Positions 50,769 through 57,995 of a DNA stretch of 64,000 nt are shown here, in pieces. The first letter of the stretch is position 1. Each line of letters starts with the position of its first letter. Made by a program: the position numbers and the translations under genes. Source of the DNA: Jeotgalibacillus terrae (GTDB lineage Bacteria; Bacillota; Bacilli; Bacillales; Jeotgalibacillaceae); the NCBI RefSeq assembly GCF_016908195.1, contig NZ_JAFBDK010000005.1, positions 62,001 to 126,000 on the forward strand, in the 5' to 3' direction. Below the pieces are notes generated by a model, which was not told the origin of the DNA, did no database searches, and saw only the letters and a list, made by a program, of their open reading frames with translations.

Positions 50769-51611
50769 TTATTGACCGCTGAATTCTTCTGCCTTCATTG
50801 CTTGTGAAAGTGTACTGTATATCTCAATATCTTTAAAGTTCAATCCTAATTGAACAGCTGTCTGTGCGATTTGCGGGCTGATGCCAGACAGGGCCGTCTG
50901 TACACCAATCAGCTTCAAACCGCTGATTAATTGAAAGATTTGCTGGGCAACCATCGTATCAATAATTGGAACCCCTGATAAATCCACAAATAACTTTTTC
51001 AACTGCTGGTTGGCACTTTGAGTCAGTGTTTTTCCAAAAACCACTTGTGCTCTGTGTGTATTAATCTCACCAACTAGCGGCAGAAACCCTATTTCTTTTG
51101 TTAATGAAATAACAGGAGCGCTCATTTCGATGATCATTTCCTGTTGTGCATGCAATCTCAGCTCTGCAGCTTTAGAATGCTGAACAGTAAACTCCAGGAT
51201 AATCTGATTAATGGAGTCTACAACCTTATTAGTCCATGCCATAACTTGCTGGTAAGAGGTTTCTTCTGAAGATTTAAGGACAAATTCTTCAATAACTTTC
51301 ATATATTGCTGCTGCGTTCTGAAAAACTCACTAATGATATCTTCAAGAGGAGTAGTCTGATGGGCTTCATCTATAGCAATACTTTCAATCCAATCCCGGA
51401 AACCTTCAAAATAATCTTCATTGTCCGGTTTGAAAATGTGACAAAAACGGAGGTGAAAATCTCTGTTCTGACTCTTAATCTTTTGAATAGCCTCCGGATT
51501 AGTCGATCCGTATACCCCGTCTCTACTCTTATCTAACGATTCGTACCATTCTTCAGTTAATGATTCTGCTTTATTACATAAAAATGTATGTAAATCTTGA
51601 TCTCTCAGCAT
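50769..51611 (-). CDS. RsbR-like stressosome protein
   Basis: A 280-residue RsbR paralogue. The N-terminal domain (1-150) is the non-heme-globin-like sensor fold; the C-terminal STAS domain (about 160-270) includes MSAPVISLTKEIGFLPLVG and KLFVDLSGVPIIDTMVAQQI. Thr171 aligns with the first phosphorylation site of RsbRA; the second site is Ser212 or nearby. RsbR proteins build the stressosome with RsbS and RsbT, controlling SigB. No rsbS/rsbT are nearby, so it is a stand-alone sensor paralogue. Confidence 0.88.
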   Translation of the reverse strand: MLRDQDLHTFLCNKAESLTEEWYESLDKSRDGVYGSTNPEAIQKIKSQNRDFHLRFCHIFKPDNEDYFEGFRDWIESIAIDEAHQTTPLEDIISEFFRTQQQYMKVIEEFVLKSSEETSYQQVMAWTNKVVDSINQIILEFTVQHSKAAELRLHAQQEMIIEMSAPVISLTKEIGFLPLVGEINTHRAQVVFGKTLTQSANQQLKKLFVDLSGVPIIDTMVAQQIFQLISGLKLIGVQTALSGISPQIAQTAVQLGLNFKDIEIYSTLSQAMKAEEFSGQ

Positions 51612-51719
51612 TTTATAAGTCCTCTCCGCTACTCGTAAAATATATAACTTCTTTTTTCAAATTGTATTCCCTTTATGACAAGAATGAAACTGTATTGTGG
51701 AAATTATTAGAATCTTATT

Positions 51720-51785
51720 TTCTCATATATTCTCATCAATTTCTAATCTTACTCAAGCTTTCTTCTCATCTTGCCTGGCTAATAT
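51720..51785 (+). promoter_or_regulatory. Array of 11-bp-spaced repeats at the first PepSY promoter
   Basis: TTCTCATATA (51720), TTCTCATCAA (51730), TTCTAATCTT (51741), CTCAAGCTTT (51752) and TTCTCATCTT (51763) recur with 10-11 base phase and lead into TAATAT (51780-51785), a probable -10. The last four repeats are found with the same order and spacing before the second PepSY gene. Such direct repeats bind OmpR/PhoB-type regulators. Confidence 0.65.
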
Positions 51786-51828
51786 AGGGGTAAGAACAAA
51801 CAAAATAAATTTTCAGGAGGCGTTAAGT

Positions 51829-52416
51829 ATGAAAAAAGTAGTAGTAGGAACAGTGGCAAGCGCAGTGATTTTAGGTGGAGCGATTGGTGCAGGTGCGATG
51901 ACAGGCGGATTTAGTTCGGCAGATCCCGCTCCGGCTGAGAAGTCAGATCTTATTACAGTGGAAGAAGCCAAAGACAAGGCGCTCGCAGAATATGAGGGTG
52001 TTGTGGAGAGTGTGGAGTTGGAGAGAGAAGCCAATGGATATAAATATGAGATTGATGTCAGAAACGATGATATGGAATATGACCTGGACCTTGACGCATC
52101 AAATGGAGAAATCCTGAAAGCGAAGGAAGAACGTGACGATGACTCTGATGACGATGATCGTAATGATGATAACAGTACAACAGCTGCTTCAAATGGAACT
52201 GCAGGCAGCACAAGTGAAGACTACATTACTCGGGAAGAGGCTGTAGAGATTGCGCTGGCTGAAGTGTCAGGAACACTTGAGAGCGTAGAGCTTGATGATG
52301 ACGATGGAAGAGCAATTTATGAAGTGGAAATCAATACTGACAGCGGTGACGATGATGATGCGGAATTCGATATTGATGCAGTGACAGGAGAAATTTTAGA
52401 GATGGATATGGAATAA
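51829..52416 (+). CDS. PepSY domain protein (first paralogue)
   Basis: A 195-residue protein with an N-terminal signal/anchor (MKKVVVGTVASAVILGGAIG) and two PepSY domains: LITVEEAKDKALAEYEGVV (residues ~38-90) and ITREEAVEIALAEVSGTL (~128-195). They are joined by an acidic, Asp-rich linker (ERDDDSDDDDRNDD). PepSY modules bind or inhibit proteases and interact with the envelope. The start at 51829 lies 8 bases after AGGAGG. A second copy at 55434 has the same layout and promoter. Location is outer face of the membrane. Role unknown. Confidence 0.88.
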   Translation: MKKVVVGTVASAVILGGAIGAGAMTGGFSSADPAPAEKSDLITVEEAKDKALAEYEGVVESVELEREANGYKYEIDVRNDDMEYDLDLDASNGEILKAKEERDDDSDDDDRNDDNSTTAASNGTAGSTSEDYITREEAVEIALAEVSGTLESVELDDDDGRAIYEVEINTDSGDDDDAEFDIDAVTGEILEMDME

Positions 52417-52434
52417 GTTGAATAGGTTAGAGAG

Positions 52435-52460
52435 AGCCGGCCGGGTGTGGCCGGCTTTTT
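52435..52460 (+). terminator. Terminator after first PepSY gene
   Basis: AGCCGGCC (52435-52442) and GGCCGGCT (52449-52456) with a 6-base loop, followed by TTTTCG. Confidence 0.88.
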
Positions 52461-52599
52461 CGTGTTGTAGTGCAGGGTGAAGGAATGTCCTCCAGTCGCA
52501 AGCTCCGGCACCGCCCGCTATTTGCTAAGCCCCATCATCCTTACCTCGACCTAAAGGAATCTACCCCCGAAGCCGAGAATCATAATAGAAAGACATCAG

Positions 52600-52655
52600 T
52601 CATACAGGTCATGTATCGTTTCCTGCATCTCATGTTCTGAATCCTGCATGTGATG
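52600..52655. promoter_or_regulatory. Three 21-bp-spaced repeats before the LytTR operon
   Basis: TCATACAGGTCATG (52600), TCCTGCATCTCATG (52621) and TCCTGCATGTGATG (52642) are spaced exactly 21 bases apart (two helical turns). The last two contain TGCAT-N3-ATG partial palindromes. They lie 60-115 bases upstream of the LytTR gene, a natural place for its autoregulatory site. Confidence 0.6.
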
Positions 52656-52716
52656 CAAAAAGTGAACAAGACTGGAAAGACAAATTACATAATGAAGTAG
52701 AAGAAGGGGAGGCACA

Positions 52717-53214
52717 ATGAAGATAAAAATTGACATTGACCCTCAGCATGAGGAAACGCCTGTCATTACGATACAGGTGAAAGAATGGACAGACGAGGTG
52801 GAAGCAGTTGTGAAAATGCTCAGACAGCATGAGTCAGAAATGCCGGACGCAAAAGGTGCCGCTCAGCCGAAACGGATTGTGGCACTTGAAGAGGATCGTT
52901 CAATTTTACTGCAGCCGTCAGAGATAGATTATATTTTCGCAGAGAAGCGGAAGGTCTTTGCGATGGCAGGTGGCCGTACACTTGAAATGAGAATGAAACT
53001 CTATGAGCTGGAAGAGGTTTTGTCATCGCACGGCTTCATTAGATTCTCAAAATCCGTTCTTGGCAATCTGGATCAAGTTGACCGTTTCGAGCTCTCATTT
53101 AATGGGAATCTTTGCGTGTATTTTAAGTCAGGCAGCAAGGAATATGTGACAAGGAAATATGTTCATGGCCTGAAGGAGCAGCTGTTGGATGGAGGTGGAC
53201 AGCGTGATGAGTAA
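52717..53214 (+). CDS. LytTR family DNA-binding regulator
   Basis: A 165-residue protein. The N-terminal ~55 residues are an alpha/beta segment (KIKIDIDPQHEETPVITIQ). The rest is a LytTR DNA-binding domain (IDYIFAEKRKVFAMAGGRTL, FIRFSKSVLGNLDQVDRFE, KEYVTRKYVHGLKEQL). This stand-alone layout is typical of LytTR regulators encoded with DUF3021 membrane proteins and ABC transporters. Its stop overlaps the next start by 8 bases. Direct repeats upstream are the likely target. Confidence 0.9.
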   Translation: MKIKIDIDPQHEETPVITIQVKEWTDEVEAVVKMLRQHESEMPDAKGAAQPKRIVALEEDRSILLQPSEIDYIFAEKRKVFAMAGGRTLEMRMKLYELEEVLSSHGFIRFSKSVLGNLDQVDRFELSFNGNLCVYFKSGSKEYVTRKYVHGLKEQLLDGGGQRDE

Positions 53215-53617
53215 TGTGATTCTGCGTATTTTTGGCGGTTTTGGCATTGGTGCGTTAATTACGCTGGTGGCATTAATTCTGTCCTTTGATGGATCTGATC
53301 AGGTGGAGGTTACGACGATCATATTAAACCTTTTGGGCAGTATGCTCACGGGTGCTTACTTTAGTGTTGCTGCGCTCATATTCAGCATTGAAAAGTGGAG
53401 CATGCTGAAGCAGACTGTCATACACTACAGCTTATCACTTATCCTGATGTTTCCGGTATTTACACTGTTAACGGGGTGGTTTCCGCTTAATGCGCGCGCG
53501 CTGCTCATTGGTTTCGTTGTTTTTACAGTCACTTATATTCTGAACTGGTTCGGATGGCATTCCTATTACAAACAGCTCGAAAAACGGATGAATCAATCCA
53601 TTCAAACACGACGTTAA
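53207..53617 (+). CDS. DUF3021 membrane protein
   Basis: A 136-residue protein with four TM helices (residues 4-22, 37-57, 68-88 and 93-115) and the DUF3021 plan, including VEVTTIILNLLGSMLTGAYF. In related operons this protein restrains its LytTR partner at the membrane. ATG at 53207 lies after GGAGG and overlaps the LytTR gene by 8 bases. The ABC genes follow with a 23-base gap. Confidence 0.88.
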   Translation: MSNVILRIFGGFGIGALITLVALILSFDGSDQVEVTTIILNLLGSMLTGAYFSVAALIFSIEKWSMLKQTVIHYSLSLILMFPVFTLLTGWFPLNARALLIGFVVFTVTYILNWFGWHSYYKQLEKRMNQSIQTRR

Positions 53618-53640
53618 CACAAGGGAAAGGGGATAGAAAA

Positions 53641-54555
53641 ATGATTGATATTCGTGATGTCAGTAAAAGTTACGGTTCGATTAAGGCGTTGCAGCATGCG
53701 GATCTTCATATTGAAAAGGGCAGCTGTTTCGGTCTGGTTGGTCCAAATGGTGCCGGCAAGTCCACGCTGATGAAAATATTAGTCGGGATACTGGAAGAGT
53801 TTGGTGGGACTGTGGAGATCGGAGGCAAACCGGTTCATCAATACCGCCGCGATATTAAGCGTCAGATCGGCTATGTGCCGCAGGATATTTGTCTGGAGGA
53901 AACATTGACGGCACGTGATAATCTGCTGCTGTTCGGTCAGTTGTACGGTCTATCCGGTAAGGGTTTGAATGAGCAGATCAGTGAAGTACTGACACTTATT
54001 GGCCTTGAAAAGCGTGAGAAGTCTATTGTCTCAACTTTTTCCGGTGGGATGAAGCGACGCCTGAATATCGGATGTGCTCTGCTGCACGCGCCTGAAATCA
54101 TTATCCTCGATGAACCAACTGTTGGCGTGGATCCGCAGTCGCGCCGGGCGATCTTTGAACTGATTCACGAGTTGAAGGCAGAAGGGAAGACGATTGTCTA
54201 TTCGAGTCATTACATGGAAGAGGTTGAGCAGCTGTGTGACAGCATCGGTTTTATTGATCAGGGCATGGTGGTTGAACATGGGACGATGAAAGAGGTTTTT
54301 GAAAAGCATCGTCACTCTTCTATCTTTATCGAAGGAGACCAGGTTACAGAAGAAGTTCTTGCGCCTTACGGAGAATTGATGGAGCGGGAAAATGGTTATG
54401 TCATTACCAGTATTGACCCACTGGCCACACTTCAAAAGGTCGCACTTGCGCTGCACAGTCAGGCTCTGCAGCCGACGCGACTGGAACTCAGCCAGACGAA
54501 GCTTGAAGGTATCTTTTTTGAACTAACCGGGACACAACTGAGGGATAAAGGATAA
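53641..54555 (+). CDS. ABC transporter ATP-binding protein
   Basis: A 304-residue ATPase: Walker A GPNGAGKST, signature FSGGMKRRLNIGCA, Walker B IIILDEPTVGVDP, H-loop SSHYMEE. The ~85-residue C-terminal extension suggests the drug-exporter type. ATG at 53641 follows AAAGGGG. With the downstream permease it is the transporter controlled by the LytTR/DUF3021 pair. The substrate is unknown. Confidence 0.92.
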   Translation: MIDIRDVSKSYGSIKALQHADLHIEKGSCFGLVGPNGAGKSTLMKILVGILEEFGGTVEIGGKPVHQYRRDIKRQIGYVPQDICLEETLTARDNLLLFGQLYGLSGKGLNEQISEVLTLIGLEKREKSIVSTFSGGMKRRLNIGCALLHAPEIIILDEPTVGVDPQSRRAIFELIHELKAEGKTIVYSSHYMEEVEQLCDSIGFIDQGMVVEHGTMKEVFEKHRHSSIFIEGDQVTEEVLAPYGELMERENGYVITSIDPLATLQKVALALHSQALQPTRLELSQTKLEGIFFELTGTQLRDKG

Positions 54556-54568
54556 GGAGGAGCCTGTT

Positions 54569-55312
54569 ATGAATGCTATTACAAAGCTGGAGTTTAAAAA
54601 GAAGATACAGGATAAGGGCCTGTGGTTCTGGACATTTATTCTGCCAATCGTTTTTATTGTTGGATTCATTTCGATTTTTGGTGGCAATACAGGTGCTGAT
54701 TCCGAGCAGCTTGTCGTTCAGATTGTGCCCGGCTATACGGTGATGTTTTCGTTCTATATTATGATTTCAATTGTGATCGCGTTTATTAAAGACCGTGACA
54801 GCGGAATGACAGCCAGGATTGCGAGCACCCCGCTCCCGACGCTGCAGTATTTTATGGGCAAGTGGATCCCTTTCATTCTGATTGTGCTGATTCAGATTGC
54901 CGTGCTGTTCGGATTTGGGGTAGCTGTCTATGATATGCCTCTTGGAAACGCATTTGCGCTGATCATGATTTCGGTTGCGCTGGCCTTTGTCTCAACAGGA
55001 TGCGGGATGGCTATGGCTGTTATCGCAAAGACTGAAAATATGGGGATTGCCCTGACGCAGGTCATTGCACTTGGTGGTGCAATGCTTGGCGGACTCTGGA
55101 TGCCTGTAGAGTTCATGCCGGATATCATGCAGAATATCGCACAATTCCTGCCGCATTACTGGGCGCTTCAGGGCTACCAGACGGTGATTCTTGACGGAGG
55201 AAATGTACTTGATGTTTGGGCTTCGCTGCTTGTGCTGATTGCTTACGGCGCTGTCTGTATTGGCATTGCACTGTCTGCTTATCCACGTTATTTAAAGTTA
55301 TCAAAAAGCTGA
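54569..55312 (+). CDS. ABC-2 type transporter permease
   Basis: A 247-residue permease with six TM helices and ABC-2 landmarks: IVIAFIKDRDSGMTARIAST, LPTLQYFMGKWIPFI and LGGAMLGGLWMPVEFMPD. AAGGAGGAG precedes the ATG, 13 bases after the ATPase stop. It forms the last gene of the LytTR operon and is followed by the second PepSY promoter. Confidence 0.9.
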   Translation: MNAITKLEFKKKIQDKGLWFWTFILPIVFIVGFISIFGGNTGADSEQLVVQIVPGYTVMFSFYIMISIVIAFIKDRDSGMTARIASTPLPTLQYFMGKWIPFILIVLIQIAVLFGFGVAVYDMPLGNAFALIMISVALAFVSTGCGMAMAVIAKTENMGIALTQVIALGGAMLGGLWMPVEFMPDIMQNIAQFLPHYWALQGYQTVILDGGNVLDVWASLLVLIAYGAVCIGIALSAYPRYLKLSKS

Positions 55313-55331
55313 TCTGCAGAAGGCTGCGTGT

Positions 55332-55387
55332 TTCTCATCAAATTCTAATCTTCTTCATGCTATCCTCTCATCTTGACCGGATAATAT
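55332..55387 (+). promoter_or_regulatory. Array of four 11-bp-spaced repeats at the second PepSY promoter
   Basis: TTCTCATCAA (55332), TTCTAATCTT (55343), TTCATGCTAT (55354) and CTCTCATCTT (55365) stand in exact 11-base phase, followed by TAATAT at 55382-55387. Repeats 1 and 2 are identical to those of the first PepSY promoter, and repeat 4 differs at one base. Confidence 0.7.
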
Positions 55388-55433
55388 AGAATCAAGAACA
55401 GAAAATATCCTAATTTCTGAGGAGGAATTATAG

Positions 55434-55994
55434 ATGAAGAAAGTTGTAGTGGGAACCATAGCAGGTGCAGTAATTTTAGGTGGAGCGATTGGGGCAGGTG
55501 CAATGACTGACGGGTTTCAGAACTTCGAATCAGTTAACCCTGCTGCTTCAGAACCATCAGATCTGATCAGTGTGGAAGAAGCGCAGGAGAAAGCGCTCGC
55601 TGAATATGACGGTGTGATTGAGAGTATTGAGCTTGAAGGAAAGCGTGACGGGTATGTCTATGATATTGACATCGATAATGGTGATATGGATTACGACCTG
55701 TATATGGATGCGTCGACAGGTGACATTTTGAGAGCGGAAGAAGAGCGTGACGACGATGACGATAATGATTCTGCAGCACTTCCAGAAGGTTCAACTGAAG
55801 AATACATTTCCCAGGAAGAAGCAATCAATATTGCGCTTGAAGAAGTAGAAGGCACACTTGATAGCGTCAAATTGGACGATGACGACGGAAGAGTCTTGTA
55901 TGAAGTAGAGATCGATACGGGCACATTTGGTGATGATGCAAGTATTGATATTGATGCTGTGACAGGTGAGGTTCTTGAAGTGGATATGGACTGA
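55434..55994 (+). CDS. PepSY domain protein (second paralogue)
   Basis: A 186-residue paralogue of the protein at 51829. It has a signal/anchor (MKKVVVGTIAGAVILGGAIG), first PepSY (LISVEEAQEKALAEYDGVI), acidic linker (EERDDDDDNDSAAL) and second PepSY (ISQEEAINIALEEVEGTL). Sequence and promoter similarity indicate tandem duplication; the LytTR-ABC operon lies between the copies. AGGAGG lies 10 bases before the ATG. Probable function on the outer membrane face, perhaps sequestering cations or modulating a protease; inference only. Confidence 0.88.
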   Translation: MKKVVVGTIAGAVILGGAIGAGAMTDGFQNFESVNPAASEPSDLISVEEAQEKALAEYDGVIESIELEGKRDGYVYDIDIDNGDMDYDLYMDASTGDILRAEEERDDDDDNDSAALPEGSTEEYISQEEAINIALEEVEGTLDSVKLDDDDGRVLYEVEIDTGTFGDDASIDIDAVTGEVLEVDMD

Positions 55995-56005
55995 TCGTGC
56001 AAAAA

Positions 56006-56032
56006 AGCCGGCTTGGGATGCCGGCTTTTTGT
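56006..56032. terminator. Terminator after second PepSY gene
   Basis: AGCCGGC (56006-56012) and GCCGGCT (56020-56026) flanked by AAAAAA and TTTTTG. The stem resembles that of the first PepSY terminator. Confidence 0.85.
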
Positions 56033-56105
56033 GTGGAAATGAATTGCAGGCTCAAGTGTAGACCACTTCTGTAGCAAAGTCAGCTTGTCCGCCAGTAATC
56101 CGTGA

Positions 56106-56984
56106 TTACTCCTCGAAAGCAAGATTCACCGGCTCATCTCTCACCACAAATTCAGTCTGCAGGTTCGTAGTCGGTGTCTTTTTATCCACTTCTTCAAACG
56201 TAACTGAATCTGCCCATATACACCCGCTGCCGGAGAGAATCATGCCAAAAGAAACCATTGCACTGTTTTCAGGAACATCAAGCACGATCGTATAATGATT
56301 CCAGTTTGACGTACTCTGAAGCGGGCGGTCACTCATATTATCAAACTGCAGCACTTCCTCAGACGCGCTGTCCACCCGCATCCATAAAGAAGCCATATGC
56401 TGCACATTTTCTGTTTTCAAAAACGCAGAAAGCTTCATCCGTCTCCCTCTATATTTGTCAGCCTTGAACTGCTGCATCATTGTCGCAAATTCACCGTCTG
56501 CCGGGTTCACCGTTTTTGATCTCAAATAACCGGATTGCTTACCCTGGTGAACGGTTTCAGTATCTGCACCCGCTTCATAATTAAATGGATGGCTGCCGCT
56601 TAGAAACCAGCCTGTTAACTTTTCTTCCATCTGCAATTCCTCCTTATGATCCACTAATTTCATCATCTGCCTGCGGTACTGCCCTGGTGGAACCCCGTAT
56701 ACCTTTTTAAATGCCCGTGTAAATACTTCCTGAGAATCGAAGCAAAAATGGAATGCGATATCAATAATCCGTGCATCTGTGTGGATCAGCGCTACTGCTG
56801 CATTTGTCATTCTCCTATTTCTTATATACTCAGAAAATGACATGCCGACTGACGCCTGAAACAGCCGGTGAAAGTGGTATTTTGAAAACCCTGCATAAGC
56901 AGCAATATCCTCCGCCGTTACATCCTCATGTAAATGCTCTTCAATCCAGTGAATCGTTCTTTGAATGATCGCTTCATTCGTCAT
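56106..56984 (-). CDS. AraC family transcriptional regulator
   Basis: A 292-residue AraC protein. The DNA-binding domain is at the N-terminus (residues 5-105): AIIQRTIHWIEEHLHEDVTA, FSKYHFHRLFQASVG and FDSQEVFTRAFKKVYGVPPG. The C-terminal ~170 residues resemble a carbohydrate-binding-like jelly roll (QSTSNWNHYTIVLDVPENSA, MILSGSGCIWADSVTFEEV), which may be a ligand sensor. The start at 56984 follows AGGTGACAG; upstream in-frame starts lack ribosome binding sites. It is divergent from the BceAB-like operon. Confidence 0.85.
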   Translation of the reverse strand: MTNEAIIQRTIHWIEEHLHEDVTAEDIAAYAGFSKYHFHRLFQASVGMSFSEYIRNRRMTNAAVALIHTDARIIDIAFHFCFDSQEVFTRAFKKVYGVPPGQYRRQMMKLVDHKEELQMEEKLTGWFLSGSHPFNYEAGADTETVHQGKQSGYLRSKTVNPADGEFATMMQQFKADKYRGRRMKLSAFLKTENVQHMASLWMRVDSASEEVLQFDNMSDRPLQSTSNWNHYTIVLDVPENSAMVSFGMILSGSGCIWADSVTFEEVDKKTPTTNLQTEFVVRDEPVNLAFEE

Positions 56985-57170
56985 TCTGTCACCTGCCTTT
57001 GAATAAATGATAGCAGACTGATTTGAGGTAGTTTTGACTTTTTTTGCTAAGTGCACGCAGGTCCGGTAGCAATCTTCAAAGTGTGATCTCGTATCCGCCC
57101 TCAGAGTCGAATGACCATGTCCACAAAAAACTCACACCCTCCAGCCTTTTCTGTAAATCCATTTGCTTTG

Positions 57171-57209
57171 CACACCTCTATATGGATATTATATCCATAT
57201 AGAGGTGTG
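57171..57209. promoter_or_regulatory. 39-base perfect inverted repeat in the BceAB-like promoter
   Basis: CACACCTCTATATGGATA (57171-57188) and its exact reverse complement (57192-57209) are separated by TTA. It ends 21 bases before the ATPase start, with no T-run, so a repressor operator over the -10 is more likely than a terminator. The arms share TCTATATG/CATATAGA with the czrA-type operator. Confidence 0.65.
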
Positions 57210-57230
57210 TAAAAGACAAGGGGGTGCCAT

Positions 57231-57995
57231 ATGCCGATTTTAGAGGCCGGCAATATTGTAAAAGTGTATGGGGAGTCAGGTCAGGAGCATTCCACCACGG
57301 CGTTAAAGGGACTCGATCTGTCTATCAATAAAGGTGATTTTATAGCGATTATGGGTCCATCCGGGAGTGGAAAGTCCACTCTGCTGAATATCCTTTCAGG
57401 TATGGATCAGCCGACAAGCGGTGTTGTAACAATTAAGGATGAGAAGATCAGTGAGCTTAAAGGGGACGATCTCGCTTTGTTCAGACGCAGGGAACTGGGA
57501 TTTATTTTTCAGGATTTTAACCTGCTGGACAGCTTAACCGTTAAGGAAAATATCATTCTTCCGATGGTACTGGAAGGTAAATCAGCTGATGAAATGGATA
57601 AGAGAGCTGTTTATCTGTCAGGACTGTTTGGTATTGAATCTATTCTTAATCAGTATCCTTATCAGATCTCGGGCGGTCAGCAGCAGCGAACTGCAGTGAG
57701 CCGTGCGCTTGTGAATGAGCCAGGGATTATTTTAGCGGATGAGCCGACCGGTAATCTGGACTCTTCTTCGTCTGCTGCGATCATGGAATGTTTTGAAAAG
57801 GTGGTGGAGGAGCTTTCTACAACTGTTATTCTGGTGACACATGACGTGTTTGCCGCGAGTTATTCTCAGCGGGTCGTTTTTTTACAGGATGGGGCTATTC
57901 ATTCCTCAATTCAGAAGCAGGGCAGCCGGGAATCATTTTTAAAGCAGATTATTGATCATCAGCGGACATTTGGAGGAGCCAGTCATGTCTTTTAA
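57231..57995 (+). CDS. ABC ATP-binding protein, BceA-like
   Basis: A 254-residue ATPase of the peptide-resistance (Pep7E) group. Walker A is GPSGSGKST, the signature is ISGGQQQRTAVSRAL and Walker B is IILADEPTGNLDS, with H-loop THD. This is the MacB/LolD-like ATPase paired with FtsX-type permeases. AAGGGGG lies before the ATG. The permease gene overlaps its end by 11 bases. No BceRS-type two-component genes are adjacent. Confidence 0.9.
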   Translation: MPILEAGNIVKVYGESGQEHSTTALKGLDLSINKGDFIAIMGPSGSGKSTLLNILSGMDQPTSGVVTIKDEKISELKGDDLALFRRRELGFIFQDFNLLDSLTVKENIILPMVLEGKSADEMDKRAVYLSGLFGIESILNQYPYQISGGQQQRTAVSRALVNEPGIILADEPTGNLDSSSSAAIMECFEKVVEELSTTVILVTHDVFAASYSQRVVFLQDGAIHSSIQKQGSRESFLKQIIDHQRTFGGASHVF

